DNA from: Aporrectodea caliginosa
Taxonomy: Eukaryota > Annelida > Clitellata > Crassiclitellata > Lumbricidae
Assembly (NCBI GenBank): GCA_020284085.1
Contig: JACEVL010000338.1
Coordinates: forward strand, 787,157 to 851,156
Direction of reading: 5' to 3'
DNA length: 64,000 nucleotides
The position numbers and the translations under genes were made by a program. Position 1 is the first letter of the stretch. The number at the start of each line of letters is the position of its first letter. Of this stretch, positions 1 to 11,054 are shown in pieces. A model generated the notes under the pieces. That model worked only from the letters and a program-made list of their open reading frames with translations. It searched no databases and was not told the origin of the DNA.

Positions 1-118
1 AAATTTTCATAGATATCCGCCTGCCATGTCTAAAGGCCTACGACGTCATGGCGGCGTAACTGAAACATCGATAGGCCTACATAATAATCATAGGTGTTAA
101 AAAACAAAATAAAATACG
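1..118. repeat. Dispersed repeat fragment, second copy near 14.64 kb
   Basis: The first 118 bases resemble 14637-14760: both hold the words TCCGCCTGCCATGT and AATAATCATAGGTGTT in the same order. No coding sequence is seen. It is an unclassified interspersed repeat cut by the window edge. Confidence 0.6.
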
Positions 119-168
119 GTAGGGGCCTAAAACGTCGTTTTTTCAAACAATATAAAAGACGGAAAAAG

Positions 169-666
169 GTAAAGTCGTAGTTTACGTTGCTAAATTATTT
201 GATATTGTCACTTTAACATGGAAGCTGGATTGTTGAAAAAATTGTTTCCCTAAATGGAAGTGGGATTGATGAAAACATTCCTGTGTTCAAAATTGAAGTT
301 GGATTGATCAAAATATTTTTTCCCGTAAATAGAAGCTGGATGGATGAAATTAAGTTTTCGACTCAATAGCAGCTGGATTGATGAAAATAGTTGTTTCCGT
401 AACTAGATGCTGGATCCTTGAGAATATATCTTTGCTTAAATAAAAGTTCCATTGATGAAAAATATTTATTTCGTCAAATAGAAGTTGGATAGATAAAAGT
501 AATTTTTCCAATTAAATGGAAGTTGGATTGATGAAAATATTTCTCGATGAAATGGAAGCTGCATTGATGATAGTTAACATGCACATAGGTAGACTGTTTA
601 CTTACCAACGTCAAGTACGGCATTGAAGACATTAGAATAATTTAGCAACGTAAACTACGACTTTAC
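169..666. mobile_element. Non-autonomous DNA element with 31-bp terminal inverted repeats and an internal minisatellite
   Basis: Bases 169-199 and 636-666 are perfect inverted repeats of 31 bp, starting GTAAAGTCGTAG. Between them, 218-575 is a degenerate tandem repeat of about seven units, each 45-58 bp and marked by GAAGCTGGATTGATGAAAA. There is no ORF. This looks like a MITE whose interior is a minisatellite. No target duplication was identified, so the superfamily is unknown. Confidence 0.65.
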
Positions 667-974
667 CCGGAAAAATATAATGAGTACATGACATTTGGGC
701 AAGCTTATAGAATCGGGGACCCAAATTTTCCGATATACTGCAACGTTTCGTCTTATACACAGCATATCAAGGCATGTTCCATTGGCCGGACGCAGCATAT
801 TTAGGAAAGTTGCCATTGGTGGCAAGAAAACTGGCGAGCTCGGATATTGGTTGACCTAAAATAAAGGCGGGCTATGACGTAAATTAACGAGGGCTACGAC
901 CTAAAATGAACGCGGACTATAATTGGGTATAGGTAACTGTTTCATAAGACGAATTATGTCATAGCGTTTATCTG
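667..974. other. Non-coding stretch, nothing recognised
   Basis: No ORF, repeat unit or RNA gene could be supported here. A short direct pair involving CTATGACGTAAATTAACG / CTACGACCTAAAATGAACG occurs near 870-920. Confidence 0.4.
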
Positions 975-987
975 TCTTCTAATGACG

Positions 988-1110
988 ACATTAACCCTAA
1001 CCCTGACCCTAACTGACTCTCACGACGTAAAGTTTTATTTCACGTTAAGTATGACGACACTAACCCTGACCCTAACCGACCCTCACGACGTAAAGTTTTA
1101 CTTTACCTAA
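988..1110. repeat. Tandem pair of a CCCTAACCCTGACCC-bearing unit
   Basis: Two adjacent units of about 70-80 bp each contain a short run of CCCTAA/CCCTGA followed by CTCACGACGTAAAGTTTTA. The telomere-like words are only two or three copies long, so this is a local duplication, not a telomere. Confidence 0.6.
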
Positions 1111-1405
1111 AGTTTCAGAATCCATGTCGGTTAGGTTAAGGTTCTGTATGTGTCGTTGTTACGCGTCGTGAGGGTCGTTTATAGTCAGGGTTATGTTAGC
1201 CATGTTTTTAATGAAACTCAAGAAATGGAACAGTCTCCCAGCTACAATCCGTCCATGTTCATATGCTACCCAATTTAAATCAAAATTAGAAACATCTATT
1301 ATCATTACACTATGGCTACGAACACAGCGCAAAGGTTGGTCGCGGTAATGTATACTCCATATTCCATTTAAATCGGCCAATCAGATCGCAGCGCGTCCGT
1401 TTTCT

Positions 1406-1409
1406 TGAG

Positions 1410-1443
<34 letters not shown>

Positions 1444-1790
1444 CTCTTTATTGAAGCCAAATGAAATCACATAACATTTCAACATAAAATAACAGGATTG
1501 GCCGCAAGAGGAGTCCCAAAAGGGATCAAGATCCCGCTAACTAGGGACACCTAGAACAACATTTCAGAAATTTTAATTAGGAAAATCCTTGACAAACAGT
1601 GCAACATCAAGTTTCGTACAGCAATGCAAACAGTATAGTACATAGTACACAGTAAATGATTAATTCGATTCAAAACACTATGAACATATAAAAACGAAAA
1701 CCTTAACTAACAGTGAAAAAAGAATATCCGGCAGGGTAGGTTATAGCTAATTTCCATTAATCAGTTAGGCATGCACATTTTTTTAAAGTG
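1406..1790 (-). mobile_element. 3' end of a non-LTR retrotransposon with a (GATT)n tail, reverse orientation
   Basis: On the minus strand the segment runs through AGCGGGATCTTGATCCC to an AATAAAG signal and then a (TTGA)n tail, read on the plus strand as (CAAT)n at 1411-1440. About 185 bp match 42481-42665 almost perfectly, and a related 3' end lies at 35400-35830. This is the usual form of a 5'-truncated LINE that ends in a microsatellite. Confidence 0.75.
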
Positions 1791-1916
1791 CCGTAGCAGT
1801 TTTGTCTAACGGCAACATGCCTAAATATGTCGTGTATAAGACGAATCCTGGCGTAAGTTCCGTAAATATACGCAATATGTTTTTGGGTCCCCGATTCTAT
1901 AAGCTTGCCGACATTT

Positions 1917-2640
1917 TTACACGTTATCGGATTACATCACTGCCTAGAGATTTGCTTCATGGTTTAAACTAGGCTATTTGCCTGAGCCTGTATTTGAACG
2001 ACGTATTTCGCAAGCTGGAGGAATTTTTCCTATGATAATTATTATCTCAGGAATTACAAGTGATACGATTTTTCCTATGATATTATCTCAGGAATTACAA
2101 GTGATAGATAAGTGAGTTTGTGCCTATGACAAGGGTTTCCGTGTCGACAAAGGATCTATGTTTAGCACTGTATAATCGTAATCGTAAATTCGAGATTTCT
2201 ACAGAGCCCACAAAAGCGAAGTCGGTGGAACCAATTTATTAACAGGCGCTCAATCAAAACAGAATCGATAGCATGGGTCAAGACCTGGATACTCGGGCAG
2301 GCAGACAGTCAGATGACTAAGGAGAAGGATGTTTAGAATTGAAATGGTATCCGACAATGGAAGGACCTTCATTTCAAAGTCCTTTGACGTCGATATGAGA
2401 AAATATTTTAAACAGTTCTCACCGTTCGTGTAGAAAATGCAACTCTATAACAGTGTCGAAAAAACTATAGTTCCGTAAAATAAAGAGCAACAGAGTATGG
2501 TCGCCATGCAAGGGCATCATTTTGTAAGTGTGCAAAAATATTACCAGATAAGCTATTTTGAGATTAAATTGCCTCACGTCAGAGCAGTATTAGTTGGTAT
2601 CTGCCATTTTACGACACTGTGGAGTCAGTACCGGCCTTAC
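1917..2640. repeat. Dispersed repeat of about 0.7 kb, second copy at 16228-16905
   Basis: The two copies share long collinear stretches from ACACGTTATCGGATT to TTTTACGACACTGTG, about 90% alike by eye. A part is found inverted near 39060-39265. The middle (2170-2260) resembles the 3' tail of an L2/CR1-type LINE in reverse (TAATCGTAATCG, then GCCCACAAAAGCG), so the repeat is composite. No intact ORF is present. Confidence 0.75.
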
Positions 2641-2970
2641 CATTGTGCGAACCGTGCAATTGCACAGGGCCCGCAAATTTTGGGGGCCCGAAAATGTCAG
2701 AAAATTAACATGAACAAGACACCCTAATAATAATAGGCCAATTATAATGGTTGCAATTAAATATTCTCTTTTATGAAAACATAAACGTCAAATGGTACAA
2801 ACTTAATTTCTGCTACATTTTATGTGACAATTTCGGGCCTCCTATTAGCTGGTAGCTGATTTTGATTCTTACGGCATTCAATGCTATTTTACCGCGCGTC
2901 ATTCAGTACGATTTGGCCGTACGCTGTGTGAACTGAGGTCGCGTCAACAAACGTGGCCTAGATTCTTTAG

Positions 2971-3144
2971 CCAATGGTCTTCTCCATCTTGATAGATACC
3001 TTCAAATTTGCATACGATTTGTCCTTCGAAGGGCCGCCGTGCGCTAGAAAAAATTTCAGAAAATGTTTCGGAAAATCGCGAACCGTTCAAGGACAAATCG
3101 TATGCTAATTTGAAGGTATCTATCAAGATGGAGAAGACTATTGG
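2971..3144. repeat. Long hairpin: near-perfect inverted repeat with 57-bp arms
   Basis: Arm 2971-3026 and arm 3088-3144 are reverse complements with about two mismatches, separated by about 60 bp. Key words are TCTTCTCCATCTTGATAGAT in the left arm and its complement in the right. It could be a foldback/MITE element or the source of a structured RNA; sequence alone cannot separate these. Confidence 0.75.
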
Positions 3145-3246
3145 ACATGACATCATAGGTCTCATTTAAAAATAGCACAGAACATTCCGAAAAATGACAT
3201 CATATTTTAAAATAGCACATCATTCGATAGCGGTCTAGACTGTTGG

Positions 3247-3606
3247 GGTAACAACAACTACAACACCAACAACAACTACAACAACCAACAACAACTGCAA
3301 CAACTACAACAACAACTACAACTACAACAACAACAGCAACAACAACTACAACAACAACAATTACAACAACTACAACAACTACAGCAACAACTACAACAAC
3401 AACTACAACAACAACAACTACAACAACAACTACAACAACAACAACTACAACAACAACTACAACAACAACAACAACAACAACTACAGCAACAACTACAACA
3501 CCAACAACAACTACAACAACAACTACAACAACAACTACAACAACAACTACAACAACAACTACAACAACAACAACTACAGCCCCAACGACAACTACAACAC
3601 CAGCGC
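3247..3606. repeat. CAA/CTA trinucleotide repeat, about 360 bp
   Basis: An almost pure array of ACAACAACTACA-type triplets. The open frames it creates (polyCys/Ser on the minus strand) are by-products and should not be read as genes. Confidence 0.95.
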
Positions 3607-4101
3607 TTCATTTACAGTTCGTTTCAGGCGCGTTAGTTCCGGGTCGATAGTCTAAAACAGATGCATTTAATTCTGCTGTCAACGCCCGCAGCATTGTCAT
3701 GAGATACATTAGCCTCATCGGGTTTCCATCGTCGCATTAGAAAACTTCTGGGTCAAGCCTAAAACAAGTTTCTGGAAAGCTGTGTTTCTGTACAGTGCCG
3801 TTTTAGAACATAGGCTGGAAGGGTGAATCCAAACCGCTTGTGTGGGGGTGGGCTGGGTTGTACAATTGTTGTAGAATTGTTTGAGGGGTTGGGGGCTCCC
3901 CAAGGCTTTCGGGCGGAGGATTGGGGGCTGATGTGAGGATAAACCCTCGTATGGTAAATCGATCACTTACTGGCTCCCTGCGCTGGCTCCCTGTTCTAGT
4001 TTCGGCCTTTCTTTTTAACCTGCAAGCCTCGAATCGTAAATCGATCACTTATTGGTTCCCTGCACTGGCTTCCTGCGCCAGCTCCGGCCTTTCACCTTCT
4101 A

Positions 4102-5280
4102 CTAAATGAATGAGAATATGTAATTTTCTATGAACCATTGACTAAGAATGCCGACATTTTGGAATTCATTTAGTCGTCTTTTAGTCTTATCAGGTATTGT
4201 GGAACTCGATGGCTCGTGAAATAAGTTTGCTTCAGGAATAAAATAGTTCGGGCAGTGCCTCTTCTTTAGCCATTCTGCAAGATTTTTCAACAGCTCATAG
4301 CAGATAGTAGTAACAGAAGAGCAATTCCACCATTCCGGTGACATATCTTCACAAGTCCACAACATCAGCGTTTTTATATGATACGGACATAAAATCTCAT
4401 CTTCTTTTGGACAATCCTTTTGTATCAATTCTCTCTTTGCGAAGAATCTCAACAAATGGTAAACGATCTGTTGAACTTGAGTCCAACTCTGAAGTAAAAT
4501 TACTTCTGCGCATGAAAATGACAATCTGCACTGGTATTCATCGTTTCTGCTAGAACGATGTTTAGCATAGACAACATGACAACCATTTTGTATAACCTCG
4601 GTGATTGTTTCATTGGCCGGCCATTCATTATTCCTTGTTCGTTTTAGCCATTCCTGGGCTTCTTTAGGCCATTGTGGGCACCAAAAGCTTTGGACCAAAT
4701 CACATCCCATATACACATTTCCAAGATACGTTTCTTTTTGTTGTTTAATTGCTGGACCACTAACGATTTTTGGCAACAATAAGGTTTTTCTAAACAGATC
4801 GGCATAAGGGTTTAAACCACTATCCAATATTACCTTCGCAAAGGTATTTGTAAGAGCTGTATAATTAAATTCATACATTTTATGTTTCCATTTGTAGTTC
4901 AGTTCTCCCGAAAGTCGAACAAATCCTGGATACCTGTCACTTGGTTCAATCCTGCGGCACGTGATTGTATCAGCCAGGCCACTAATATCACTTGGTAACA
5001 TTGGAAAGTCGCCACTGAATGCCAGCTCATTAGTTTGGACGAATAGGAAATCAGTGTCGTCAATGCATGAAATCAGCGGTTGAATATAGAACTCTACAGC
5101 GCTGCCACACATAATTGAATACGTCTTTGGTGCAGCGTGCTTGGCCGGTATTAAGTTGTGCATATGATCACAAACAAGAGGTAATGGCTTTGGAAGCAAT
5201 TGACATGTGCTAACGATGGACGCAGATGCCAATTCTTCATTCGATTTACCATCATAATCCATCATCCTAACGATGAACAC
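4102..5280 (-). CDS. P1: Mab-21/cGAS-like nucleotidyltransferase, single-domain form
   Basis: Open frame of 392 codons, first of four same-strand paralogs. Family: Mab-21/cGAS-like nucleotidyltransferases, of which animal cGLRs make cyclic dinucleotide signals. Seen: Gly59-Ser60, then Asp75-Thr-Asp77, then Asp194 (CDLVQSFWCPQWP), matching the family's three acidic residues; GFVRL near 119-123; and the C-terminal helical motif PYHIKTLMLWTCE. I see no cGAS-type zinc-thumb cluster. The likely start is the Met pair at residues 6-7 (about 5265), just after a conserved TTAG/GATGA acceptor-like site; that site is duplicated, with another copy at 5311-5320. The frame stops (TAG TAG) at the point where P2-P4 continue for about 600 more residues, and beyond it the sequence is unrelated. 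This is either a truncated gene or a functional single-domain form. Two residues are missing after GFVRL compared with its paralogs. Confidence 0.85.
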   Translation of the reverse strand: MFIVRMMDYDGKSNEELASASIVSTCQLLPKPLPLVCDHMHNLIPAKHAAPKTYSIMCGSAVEFYIQPLISCIDDTDFLFVQTNELAFSGDFPMLPSDISGLADTITCRRIEPSDRYPGFVRLSGELNYKWKHKMYEFNYTALTNTFAKVILDSGLNPYADLFRKTLLLPKIVSGPAIKQQKETYLGNVYMGCDLVQSFWCPQWPKEAQEWLKRTRNNEWPANETITEVIQNGCHVVYAKHRSSRNDEYQCRLSFSCAEVILLQSWTQVQQIVYHLLRFFAKRELIQKDCPKEDEILCPYHIKTLMLWTCEDMSPEWWNCSSVTTICYELLKNLAEWLKKRHCPNYFIPEANLFHEPSSSTIPDKTKRRLNEFQNVGILSQWFIENYIFSFI

Positions 5281-5330
5281 AGCTGCTTCGTTTTAGTTAT
5301 ACGAATATTTCGTCATCCTAAATGAAAAAC

Positions 5331-5372
5331 ATCATCATCGTCATCATTACTATCATCATCATCAACATGTTG
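5331..5372. repeat. ATC-rich run upstream of P1
   Basis: Imperfect (CATCAT) triplets lie just upstream of the coding exon. Similar runs sit at the same place in P2 (10549-10575) and P4 (53528-53615), so the run belongs to the duplicated unit. Confidence 0.7.
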
Positions 5373-5384
5373 TGCGAGGAATCT

Positions 5385-5740
5385 AGCCTTCTCCCGAATT
5401 ACCAACGCAGCGACTATTGTTGCTTTCTGGACCTCACCAACTGTTAGTCTATTCTGGTAATGCAACATGAAATTCCTCATACATGTACAATGTACATGTA
5501 TGAGCCAAGATTTTTGCTGATTCATAGAGTAACAGCTTAAGGTCGATGTAAATGAACTCTTTCACTCGTCGTCTCTTGTATTTCTCCGCGCATCTTGTGC
5601 CACGCGCTTTCTTTGATGAACGCGTCATTGAAGACACCAATCTTACAATGATCTACTAATGATGAAATAACAGAAACAATACTTGCTGCAATTTGTTTAC
5701 AGTCATCGGACAATGTTTTCTGTTCCAACAAAGGTAAAAT
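5385..5740 (-). mobile_element. Fragment of an unclassified repeated element, related to 19.3 and 21.0 kb
   Basis: The stretch contains TCTCCCGAATTACCAACGCA and flanking sequence also found at 19316-19478 and, inverted, at 20960-21157. Short reading frames on the minus strand (5537-5731) look like decayed protein but are not recognised. Probably a transposon fragment carried with or inserted near P1. Confidence 0.5.
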
Positions 5741-7458
5741 GAAAAAATCGCGGGATGATGGTGATTATGCACACTGCATAACTACTGTAATTATTCAAAA
5801 CTATATTGCATTACAAATTAGTGAGTTTTGAGTCGCTTTTTTAAAGAAAGAAGTGAATTTGAGCTACAAAGAGAAAGTGACACTCGATTCCATTCCTTGG
5901 GGTCCATGACTGTTCTACATCGTAGTTCAGCTAAGAGACCCGTAGTTGATGATCGCAGGCAACGAGGAGGATGTAGGCCTATGGAGTTAGTAGTGATTGA
6001 AGGCAGGGCACACCGCTAATGCTGTTTATTTCGTTAAGATTAAAAAGTTACAGTAATCAGTAAAACATGACTAACCTCTGCTTGGGTGTCAATGCATGCA
6101 AGAAAGCGTAGATATAAAGTGGCGTTATGTTCAAGTTCAGACATCAATCACTTTGTTCTGATAACAGTTACCATAAGTAGTACGAAATGATTAGACTTGG
6201 AATGTCAGTCATACTTAAACACGTAGGCTAGCTGATATCAATGCACAGCTTACAAGTGGAAAGATAACATCAAATGCATAGATGTGGCCATTTTAATATT
6301 ATGATGACACTGATTAGCAATAGACAGCGTTTCACACAAAGTTTGTGCTTGCGAAGCACACTCTTAACACGGTGTGAAGCCAGAATATCGCGATGACACT
6401 ACGCGGTTTAGAAACCACGCGGTTTAGGAGATGCTATAAAAAATATCTAAGTCATTGAAGGCATTATAATAATTGAAGTCAAATATAACAATTCAATTAT
6501 GCGGCAGCCAACTGTGAACCAGATGCCCCTACGTTATAGCACTGTTAAGAAAGAATCGAAATATTCTAAGAAAGTTTTTTCCGCAAACAAATATATTAAT
6601 TGATAGGCTTTCCTTAGCAAAAGCAACTTAGCGTTATCGTCATCACAGCAAACGCCACCTGGTGGCCTACAATGTGAAGTGATCTAAGTGTAGGCTAGGT
6701 CCTTCTGCCTGGCTCGATAACTTTCGCTGTTGGCAGAAATGTTCTCAGTGCCATTGATACAACGTTGTGAATCTCAAAAGGATGTTTCTTAGCATAAGTA
6801 ATTTCTGCCATGGTAGTGGTTTTCGGTTTACAAGATCAGATCGGTGGATGGAGCATTCAGAACATCGTTTTCATCTTCGTCTTAATGCACAGATTTAAGT
6901 TGTACTTGTACATAATAATGATTATGTCACCTTCAGATTACAGATTCCTCTGCATAAAGGAAACTAGACCCACTTGAGCTCTAACTGCTGTCATCGCTCA
7001 TTCGCAATTTATACATAAAGCTGCTGTTTACGACTTGTCAAAGTTTAGAGAGGGTATTACGAGACCATTCGAGTATAGAATGTTTTCCCTTTAGTTGCCG
7101 ATCTATCAACAGGCGCCAGAATCGGAGGCGCAGATGTTAAAAACCGCGAAGAGGAAGTCGAAGCTGCTGTGAAGTCGAAAACAAACTTAAGTTTGCTTGG
7201 AACAGGTAACGAGACGCGTTGGATGGTTGGATGGTCAATTGTCATACATATTGTGGTTCTGTAAAGCCAAAATCAAACTTAGGTCTGATTTTGGAAACAG
7301 TTACACTGAGCTCGAATGTTAAGGCCACCTCAGATTCCAATGAAGCTCACAGTCATACGGATGTGCACTTTAGGTCTGCACCTTTTAGCAGCGGAGATTG
7401 GAATCCCAAAGTGACAAGGCAGAGTGCAAATTTTCCACTAGAAACGGAGAACGCACCT
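5741..7458. other. Intergenic stretch, no supported gene
   Basis: Only short, unconvincing frames are present and I see no domain signature, tandem array or RNA gene. It separates P1 from the 3' end of P2. Confidence 0.5.
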
Positions 7459-7604
7459 TCAAGATATATAGATTGGCTTTCCATTCACTACCGGGCGACG
7501 CAACAACACCTTAGAAGTAAGTTTCATTCATCGGAATCATTATCAAGAAAAGAAAATTTTATATGAAAACAAAACCTGGTCAGAGATGCAATGAAACTCT
7601 TTCA
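7459..7604 (-). other. Conserved 3' flank of P2 (possible 3' UTR)
   Basis: The 145 bp after the P2 stop resemble the 3' flanks of P3 (about 24145-24296) and P4 (about 50485-50602), sharing GTTCATCGGAATCA and AAAACAAAACATGGTC-type words. Conservation in three paralogs suggests a 3' UTR or the edge of the duplicated unit. Confidence 0.6.
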
Positions 7605-8331
7605 CTATTTGTTTAAAATACGAAACTTTCGTAGAAGAAATCTGCGAATGATTTGTTCAAATGGAAAATTAGATTTCTGGGCAGAAAATTCAGTCATTGC
7701 TTCCTTATACGAAAGACTACAGTCGATAAAACATCTGACTTTCAAATATCTTGCAAGGAAATGTCTTCCAAGAAAATATTGGCAGTTATCAGCGTTACGA
7801 AATCGACGACAACACGGATGTTCATCCAGGTCCATACGATGGGCATTCCAGTGTTGAAGCATTGAATTAGGGGTAAAAAAATATTCAGATTTTCGCAATA
7901 CGTCATTAACATGTGGCAAATAATAAAGAAGTGTGTGCAATCCAATCAAAGACTGTACGTCACTATCGAAATAAGAGTCAATTGGTGGCAGCAATAAAAC
8001 ATTCACCAATAAAGATTCTTTAAAATCGCCTTGCAGATCAGGCTCATGAAGAATTCGCTCACACAAATTATGCACTTCATCGTATTGGCGACACTTGTAA
8101 AGATACAAAGCACGATAGCAGTCAATTGTGTTGCACTGGATTCCAAAGTCTTTTCGGATATCATTGTAGAATAAAGTCATATTTTCTAGGGAATATTCCA
8201 TTAGGGCATCAATAACTGTTTCTTTAACTATCAAAGGATTCACACTTTTAGACTTGGTTTCTGTAAATGAAACTGTTCTGCGGTAAACGATCTGTCTGAC
8301 TTTATTGAACTGAGAATCTGACATAATCGAA

Positions 8332-8341
8332 ACAATACAAT
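8332..8341. other. Frame-breaking 5-bp tandem duplication in P2
   Basis: ACAAT occurs twice in a row; P3 and P4 have no second copy at the same codon position. It shifts the frame between the central helical region and the last 230 codons, which otherwise stay open and conserved. Confidence 0.8.
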
Positions 8342-10515
8342 ACATTTCGGTTTAAATAAAGCCTTAAAATATTCGTCCATAGGAAACGCTGAATCTGGAA
8401 ATTCATGATGCAAATCTAAACGTATGGATATTCTTTTGGCAGATAGTAAAGCTAAATAATGAGCAAACACCTCTTGCGAAAGACGCAGATCAAGATACTG
8501 CTGCTTGCCGATGTAATCAAGATTATTGTTGGTAATATATTTTTGAAGTACATACAATCCAACGATTCTTGCAATATCGTCAATAAACAACAAACAACCT
8601 GCATTCAGTGTCTCCTTATCCTCTTGGTAAGTCTTATCAGCAATTGCCAAACATAATCGTATTGCTTGTTGGTATTCTGATGTGGCGAAATGCAGAGCAG
8701 CCAGGTAGGACAAAGCCGCAGGAGCAATACCGTTGCATTTAGAATCTTCATAGTCTAACGCTCTTCTAAGAAACTCTTTTGACATGAGAGATAACAGTTG
8801 AAATTCTGGACTGCTATTTGATCCAGTTAAATTCTGCATGAGATCCTGAGCACGAAGGAATTGAAACCGACTACTTTGGGTTGCGTACATTTTCGGAAAG
8901 TTATGATACTTAGACCTTATAATTTTAGGTTGTGTTGATATTCCTTGGACAAATTCAACAAAGAGATTGCTATCCCAGGAAATCTCTCCACATCTTAAGC
9001 CATATACAGTATGCAAAATATGCAGTAGGATGTCATAGTGCGTGAAAGAGAAGACGTTTTGTATTGTTGGAAGAATTCCTGGTTTACCGTTTATATTGCG
9101 GTCAATACATCTCCTACGACATCCAACTTTGAAGCTCTGGCGCAATCCAGAACTGATCCCATTTCTCATTATACGACGACAGCCATTATGAGATTCTATA
9201 AACGTGGAAAGAAATAATAAGTGGAGTGATTTTGATTCCCTGACTTTCCAACCCTCAAAGATGGGAAGCATATAGTCCACAAAATGAGGCATTGCTTTCG
9301 CTACGCCGTTATACTTGAGATTTTTCTGAATGAATGACTGTATGTAATTTTCCACAAACCAATGACATAGGATGCCAGAATTTTCGAAATCATTAAGTCG
9401 TTTCTCAGTCTTATCAAGGACTGTGTAGCTCGATGGCTCATGAAATAAATTTGCTTCAGGAATAAAATAGTTCGGGCACTGTCTCTTTCTTAGCCATTCC
9501 GAAAGTTTTTGTAACAACTCACAGCAGATCGTAATAACAGAAGAGGAATTCCACCATTCAGACGACATCTCTTCACAAGTCCATAACATGAGCATCTTTA
9601 CATGATACGGACAGAGAACCTCATCCTCCTTTGGACAATCCTTTTGTATCAATTCTCTCTTTGCGAAGAATCTCAGCAAATGGTAAACGATCTGTTGAAT
9701 TTGAGTCCAACTCTGAAGTAAAATTACTTCTGCGAATGAAAATGAAAGTCTCCACTGGTTTTTATCGTCTTTGCAAGAACGATGCTGAACATAGACAACA
9801 TGACAGCCACTGTGCACAACTTCGGAGATTGTACGAATGGTCGGCCATCCGTTATTCCTAGGTCGCTGAAGCCAACCTTGGGCTTCTTTGGGCCATTGTG
9901 GGCACCACACGCTTCTGACCATATCAGTTTCGGAATTATGATCATCAGGCTTATATTTTAGGTGTTTTATGGCCGGACCATTAACGATGCTCTTGCCATG
10001 CTTTACGAATGTAATAGGGAAGTAGTCATTTGCAATACTATCCATATTTAGCGCCATGTAGCCAACTGTACACTCTGTATGGTTAAGTTCGTACTTTTTA
10101 TATTTCCAATTATAGTTCATTTCCCCACAAACTCGTAATCGAACAAAGCCTGGATGCCTGTCGTATGTTTCAATCTTGCAGCACATTATCGAATCGTCTA
10201 AGCCACTCAAATCTAGGCCACTCATATCGTTTGGCAACACTGGAAAGTCGCCACTGAAGGCAAGTTCATCAGCTTTGGCTATTAACATATCAGTGTCGTC
10301 AATGCATGAATTGAGCGGTCGAATGTAAAACTCCGCAAGGCTGCCACACAAAATCACGTAGTCGTTTGAATGTTTTCTTCGTGCACTACTAGGGAACCCA
10401 ATTAAGTTATGCATGTGATCCGAGATAACAGAAGTGGACTTTGGAATCAATTGACATGTGCTAACAATAAATGAAGATGCCATTTCTTCGGTTGATTTAT
10501 CCGCATATTCCGTCA

Positions 10516-10522
10516 TCCTAAA
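10516..10522 (-). promoter_or_regulatory. Predicted splice acceptor and start of the P2 coding exon
   Basis: On the minus strand a T-rich stretch ends in TTTTAG and is followed at once by GATGACGGA, whose ATG begins the conserved protein. P4 has the same arrangement at 53499-53506 and P1 a variant at 5260-5268. This implies an upstream, probably non-coding, first exon. Inference from sequence only. Confidence 0.6.
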
Positions 10523-11054
10523 ACGGAAAAAACATCTCAATAATAAAACTCATCATCATTATAATTATCGTCAACCGATGTAGGAGAAGGAACATAATTA
10601 TTATTATTATCATCCATATCAGGTGACAACAATCACCTTTATCACTCGGAATTCGACCAATAATGCTTACTATAATTATGTTAACTTAACTATGCCGTCC
10701 ACTTTTAACTGACTATCTAACCTTCAATACAATATACAATTACTACCTCAGGAAACTCAAACTCATTTTAACCCGATAGCTCATCTGCATTAATTTTGGC
10801 TGTTGCTTTTGCTTAAGGGTTTTCCATTCAACTCTGATATCATTTAGATAGGTATAATTCAGGGTTGTATAACAAACGGCCCGCGGACCACAATCCGGCC
10901 CGCCGAGTCGGTTCATCAAGTCCGCCGAGCCATTCAAGAAAATAATTAATTAATTAATGTTTTATGTCTAATCTAGTGAATTGCATTATAGGGCGGTCTT
11001 GAGAAGTTCCGATATTTCTTTGTTTCACACGAAACGAAGTTTTAATGTTCTGTA

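Larger units (their letters stand above)
7605..10540 (-). pseudogene. P2: Mab-21/cGAS-like nucleotidyltransferase with TPR-like C-terminal region, one frameshift
   Basis: Nearly full-length paralog in two overlapping frames, 8240-10540 and 7605-8345. The likely start is the Met at 10516 (MTEYADKS), which follows a conserved TTTTAG/GATGACGGA acceptor-like site; an in-frame Met lies 8 codons earlier. From that Met, Gly58-Ser59 and Asp74-Thr-Asp76 are the nucleotide and metal motifs, and a later Asp (SETDMVRSVWCPQWP) supplies the third acidic residue. PYHVKMLMLWTCEE marks the end of the Mab-21 domain. About 600 helical residues follow, with TPR-like pairs such as AALSYLAALHFATSEYQQAI and YRALYLYKCRQYDEV. 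The frame breaks at a 5-bp tandem duplication, ACAAT twice at 8332-8341, absent from P3 and P4. Otherwise no stops interrupt about 970 codons, so the break is recent, polymorphic or an assembly error. Confidence 0.85.

Noticed and set aside
988..1080. Telomere-like CCCTAACCCTGACCC words
   Set aside because: Only two or three copies per unit in a local duplication; not an interstitial telomere array.
3276..3611. Cys/Ser-rich 111-codon frame
   Set aside because: Translation of a CAA/CTA trinucleotide repeat; no start context or non-repeat coding sequence.
6650..6665. CCACCTGGTGGC as a possible insulator site
   Set aside because: A single short palindromic match, expected by chance in 64 kb; no supporting context.
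7219..7566. 115-codon plus-strand frame near the P2 3' end
   Set aside because: Overlaps the conserved 3' flank shared by P2, P3 and P4 and has no motif.
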